Shown piece by piece: positions 52,001 to 54,885 of a stretch of DNA of 54,885 nt. Location: assembly GCA_045615765.1 (NCBI GenBank), contig JAZLFM010000007.1, positions 1 through 54,885 of the forward strand, read 5' to 3'. Position 1 is the stretch's first letter. Every line of letters starts with the position of its first letter. The notes beneath the pieces were generated by a model. That model was not told where the DNA came from, did not search any database, and worked only from the letters and a program-made list of their open reading frames with translations. Source of the stretch: UBA1715 sp045615765. GTDB taxonomy: Bacteria; Bacteroidota; Bacteroidia; Bacteroidales; UBA1715. The translations under genes were made by a program, and so were the position numbers.

Positions 52001-54736
52001 TCATTTCAGGGTGTAATAATACAATTTTTTTTGTTCACCACCAACCACAAGTTCAAAACTGTACGCCGACGCATTTGTTCCTACGCCAATGTCAAAGTTC
52101 GACTTTCCTTCCAATGGGAATCCCTTTTCGATTGCGCCATTAGATTTTAGAACATACAATTTATTTTTCTCATCCAAAAGACAGATATATTTCTTATCGC
52201 CTACAGACTTCACACGCATAGAAGTTATAGTGTTTGCGGCAGAATAAGAGAACATCTTCTTCTCTGATTGATGATATGCAACTAATTTATTTTCATCAGC
52301 AAAGATGTAATCAAGATTACCATCTTCATCTAAGTCTTCAGCAAGAAATATGTGATTAGCCGAACGTTTTCCAAACTCATCTGAAGATTTCACCGAGCCA
52401 TCAAGATAAATTTCCTTCACTACTCCATAAACATCAGTTACAATAAAACGAGACAACGTTGAATCTGCTCCTTCGTCAAATACAATAGCAGAATTTGGTG
52501 CCCGTTCTATAATTTCGGAAACATATATTCGTTCATCACCTTTTCTGTTTACTATATATATATGGTATTGATCAGAATACAAAATATAATCTTTACCACC
52601 CGATGCGAAATGCACTAACGGATTACGCACCACACCTTCGGATTTGGCATTCCATTGTAAAGCAGAGCAAAGACCGTTTTCCAAAGAATACAAATGTAAA
52701 GAAGAGTCAGCACAAGGTACCGCAATTCTGTATTTCTTGTTATTGTCGTAGTCAAACACAGCAATATCCGCAGTTGCAGGAGATGCGAGATTTATTCCAA
52801 AATGTTTCTCGCCATTTCTATCGAACAGATAAATCGTATTCTCCGTATTAAACAAATATTGTTGTTTATGATTTTTCATAATATCCACAAAATGAATATC
52901 GCCAACTATTGGTCCATCCAACACAACAGACCAAAGAACTTGATTGTTTTTCTTTTCATTATCAATCATATATAAACGATGTGACTCATCTTGCACAAGA
53001 GTCACATATTCATCTCGGTGCGTAAAGAATAATGTTGGTCTTCCAATAACAGAAGCCGAAGAATCCAACATCATACGTCTATAAATAGGCTGAGTCGGCT
53101 TTGTCTTTTCGAAAGAACACAACAATTCCGAATAAAATTTAACATCGTTGTCGGCAGTCAATTGGAACGAAATAGAATTCATCGCCTGTAACGTATCGGA
53201 ACAAGCATCCACAACAGAACTCACCACAGATCCCCAGAAATCCTTTATAACATCAATAGACTGAGGCACATATAAATAAGCATACAACGAATAACTTGAC
53301 TTAACTTTATCGTTAAAATCGCGGAAATTATCGTTTTTAGTCAATATCTGTTCTTTTTCTTTATCGTCTATGAATGTTTTTATAGCCATATCCGTATTCG
53401 AGAAGACTATATAAGAATCAACCACTGTCGCATAAGTTCCAGATACACGATAAAAAATATTACCAAACAACTTTTGAGGAATATTTGCCAAAGTATCGAA
53501 CAACCCATAAATCTTATATTCTTCGCCTGTCTCCGACAAATATGTTGAACTTGAACCTACCCTACTTTGCAACAAATTCTCAGCATCACTTGCCGAAGAG
53601 ACCTTCAAAACGGCATAGGAATTTTCGTACTTATTATTACCTCCACAAGCAGGCATCATAGCAAAAGCCATTTCTGTATCGAGCAACTTATAGAAAGATT
53701 TCACGAACGATTCACCCAAATCTGCGACAGTATTTTCATAGCTTTTATAGAAGTTATTTTTCTGCAGGTACAAGACATAGTTTTCGAGGAATTTTTCCTT
53801 GTCACTTATATGCATAGAAACAAAGTACGAAGTAGAGAACGGCAACACCGATAAAATTTCACCCTTTTTCGAACTCTGGCCGACAAACAAATTCAAATAT
53901 TCCATCGATCTATCCAAAGTATCTAATGTAATGTAGCCATTCGCACGTAACACATTATTATTAGCAGAAATGTCAAGTACTGACCAGTTGGCAATTCGAG
54001 GAAATTTCTTCACACGATTCTTAAACTCATTGGATGCAAACAACTGATAAATTTCAGCCATTTTGTCGTAGTTTACAAACACACGAGCAGAAACATGAGA
54101 CTGATTAGGTTTTATTTTGTCAAAATTTCTATCATTCTTTAAATTATTGCCGTCCTTATAACTACGAACAGATGCTTCAACAGAAACCTTTGATTCACCC
54201 AAGATAAGCAATCCGTCGCAAACTGAAAACGCAAGAGTTTTTCTATTGGAAGATTCATTTTCATAAACATAGATTTTCTCCCCTAAAAATTCATAATCAG
54301 AAGAATTTGAAGTCTCGAAAGCCTTTTCCACAACATTCTTCACCAACGAAGCTTTCATTTTTTCATTGGACGACAGAATAAAAACAAAATCCAACTTATT
54401 GACGCCCAATTTCTTAATTACGAAAAACAATTCCATTTTTCGTAATTCTAAAAATTTCTCATCGTTTTGGAGTGTAGAATTTACACGGACAATAAAATCA
54501 CGGCAACGATCAATCATCTCCAAGTTTGAAAAATTCGTCCAAAACTCCACATCAGAAGAAACGACATCAGCAGCATCTTCCAAATGTTTAATTTGAACAA
54601 CCATAGCAACATCGGAAGGGATGGCTCCAACAGCATCTATTCTTTCATCTTGAGAGCTTCGCCAAAAGATTAAAGACAAAATGGAAATACCTAATAAACA
54701 AGCAATTACTATTATTATGATCAACTTGCGTTGCAT
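52001..54736 (-). CDS. DUF3352-like membrane protein with C-terminal beta-propeller
   Basis: This 911-residue protein has an N-terminal membrane anchor (about 4-26, LIIIIVIACLLGISILSLIF). The extracytoplasmic part to about residue 480 resembles DUF3352 proteins (AVGAIPSDVAMVVQI start; paired alpha-beta repeats). The last 300 residues show propeller blades, including a DEDGNLD calcium-type loop (FLAEDLDEDGNLDYIFADE) and a final FPLEG with FDIGVG. A TTG at 54763 opens the frame nine codons earlier; I chose ATG 54736 (MQRKLIIIIV) because the anchor follows. No function is known. It opens the cluster with the lipoprotein and DUF5723. Confidence 0.75.
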   Translation of the reverse strand: MQRKLIIIIVIACLLGISILSLIFWRSSQDERIDAVGAIPSDVAMVVQIKHLEDAADVVSSDVEFWTNFSNLEMIDRCRDFIVRVNSTLQNDEKFLELRKMELFFVIKKLGVNKLDFVFILSSNEKMKASLVKNVVEKAFETSNSSDYEFLGEKIYVYENESSNRKTLAFSVCDGLLILGESKVSVEASVRSYKDGNNLKNDRNFDKIKPNQSHVSARVFVNYDKMAEIYQLFASNEFKNRVKKFPRIANWSVLDISANNNVLRANGYITLDTLDRSMEYLNLFVGQSSKKGEILSVLPFSTSYFVSMHISDKEKFLENYVLYLQKNNFYKSYENTVADLGESFVKSFYKLLDTEMAFAMMPACGGNNKYENSYAVLKVSSASDAENLLQSRVGSSSTYLSETGEEYKIYGLFDTLANIPQKLFGNIFYRVSGTYATVVDSYIVFSNTDMAIKTFIDDKEKEQILTKNDNFRDFNDKVKSSYSLYAYLYVPQSIDVIKDFWGSVVSSVVDACSDTLQAMNSISFQLTADNDVKFYSELLCSFEKTKPTQPIYRRMMLDSSASVIGRPTLFFTHRDEYVTLVQDESHRLYMIDNEKKNNQVLWSVVLDGPIVGDIHFVDIMKNHKQQYLFNTENTIYLFDRNGEKHFGINLASPATADIAVFDYDNNKKYRIAVPCADSSLHLYSLENGLCSALQWNAKSEGVVRNPLVHFASGGKDYILYSDQYHIYIVNRKGDERIYVSEIIERAPNSAIVFDEGADSTLSRFIVTDVYGVVKEIYLDGSVKSSDEFGKRSANHIFLAEDLDEDGNLDYIFADENKLVAYHQSEKKMFSYSAANTITSMRVKSVGDKKYICLLDEKNKLYVLKSNGAIEKGFPLEGKSNFDIGVGTNASAYSFELVVGGEQKKLYYYTLK

Positions 54737-54855
54737 AGATTCAAATTTTGTCAAAGATAACAAATCTTCTTATTAATATAGAACAACGAGATTTTTTATT
54801 CGGGAAAAAGAAAGAAAAACGTCAAATATTCTACCTTAATATTATTTCTATTATT

Positions 54856-54885
54856 GTTACTTTTCTTTCTATAGCGAAAGAAAAG
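54856..54885 (+). repeat. Dispersed hairpin repeat, cut by the window end
   Basis: GTTACTTTTCTTTC, TATAGC, then GAAAGAAAAG to the last base. It is the left part of the same repeat as at 21115; the second arm is cut by the window end. The sequence right of 54885 should continue as GTAACCAAAAGAAC if the copy is whole. Confidence 0.7.

Noticed and set aside
1..54885. tRNA or rRNA genes in the gaps
   Set aside because: I looked for acceptor/T-loop motifs in the intergenic regions by eye and saw none; a tRNA search program would be decisive.

Overview
The window comes from an AT-rich member of the Bacteroidota, most likely order Bacteroidales. Signs of this are a type IX secretion C-terminal sorting domain, a DUF5723 outer-membrane protein, lipoproteins with SSC-type lipoboxes, the BadF-type kinase plus DUF4286 pair, a SecA of about 1,100 residues, and several copies of the Bacteroidota -7 promoter box (TAnnTTTG) upstream of genes. 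I saw no tRNA, rRNA, CRISPR array, transposase or integrase gene. The genus cannot be named from this sequence.

Layout, left to right. (1) 1-3,525: the edge of a type I restriction-modification locus, with a BRO-N protein cut by the window end, hsdM, and a Fic-domain protein. One identical 35-bp palindrome stands before hsdM and again before fic. (2) 3,602-7,354: an operon of a PASTA protein, a large T9SS cargo protein and a C_GCAxxG_C_C protein. A predicted 120-nt structured RNA with its own promoters lies upstream. (3) 7,761-10,770: a BadF-type sugar kinase, DUF4286, a membrane protein, DUF2147 and an HD-domain protein. (4) 10,917-16,350: nadC, an alkaline-phosphatase-fold protein that has lost most of its metal and catalytic residues, a predicted beta-barrel protein, and the tail-specific protease. 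(5) 16,351-19,656: a repeat element of about 460 bp with inverted ends, then glmM, an acidic-tailed protein and yebC. (6) 19,754-21,186: an AAA/DUF4143-type ATPase behind four regularly spaced repeats.

(7) 21,187-32,347 is the most unusual part: eleven tightly packed minus-strand genes. The upstream six encode a J-like N-terminus/helical-repeat membrane protein, a membrane coiled-coil protein, an 832-residue Hsp70, a tail-anchored protein, a kinase-like domain fused to a Cdc48-like AAA ATPase, and a TerB-like protein. They look like one chaperone/unfoldase machine attached to the membrane. Five small envelope proteins follow. A 111-nt rod-shaped RNA with a GNRA loop lies upstream.

(8) 32,808-40,784: the alpha-2-macroglobulin/PBP1C periplasmic pair with a 56-codon gene in front. 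(9) 40,882-45,592: purT and secA, divergent, with two facing DnaA-box matches between them. (10) 45,875-54,736: a six-gene minus-strand cluster of a DUF3352/propeller protein, a large lipoprotein, DUF5723, a small barrel protein, TerC and a MutY-like glycosylase. The window ends inside another copy of the dispersed hairpin repeat.

Where a longer frame began at TTG or overlapped its neighbour, I moved the start to the ATG that fits the signal peptide or spacing. Names are from motif recognition by eye; no database search or folding program was run.
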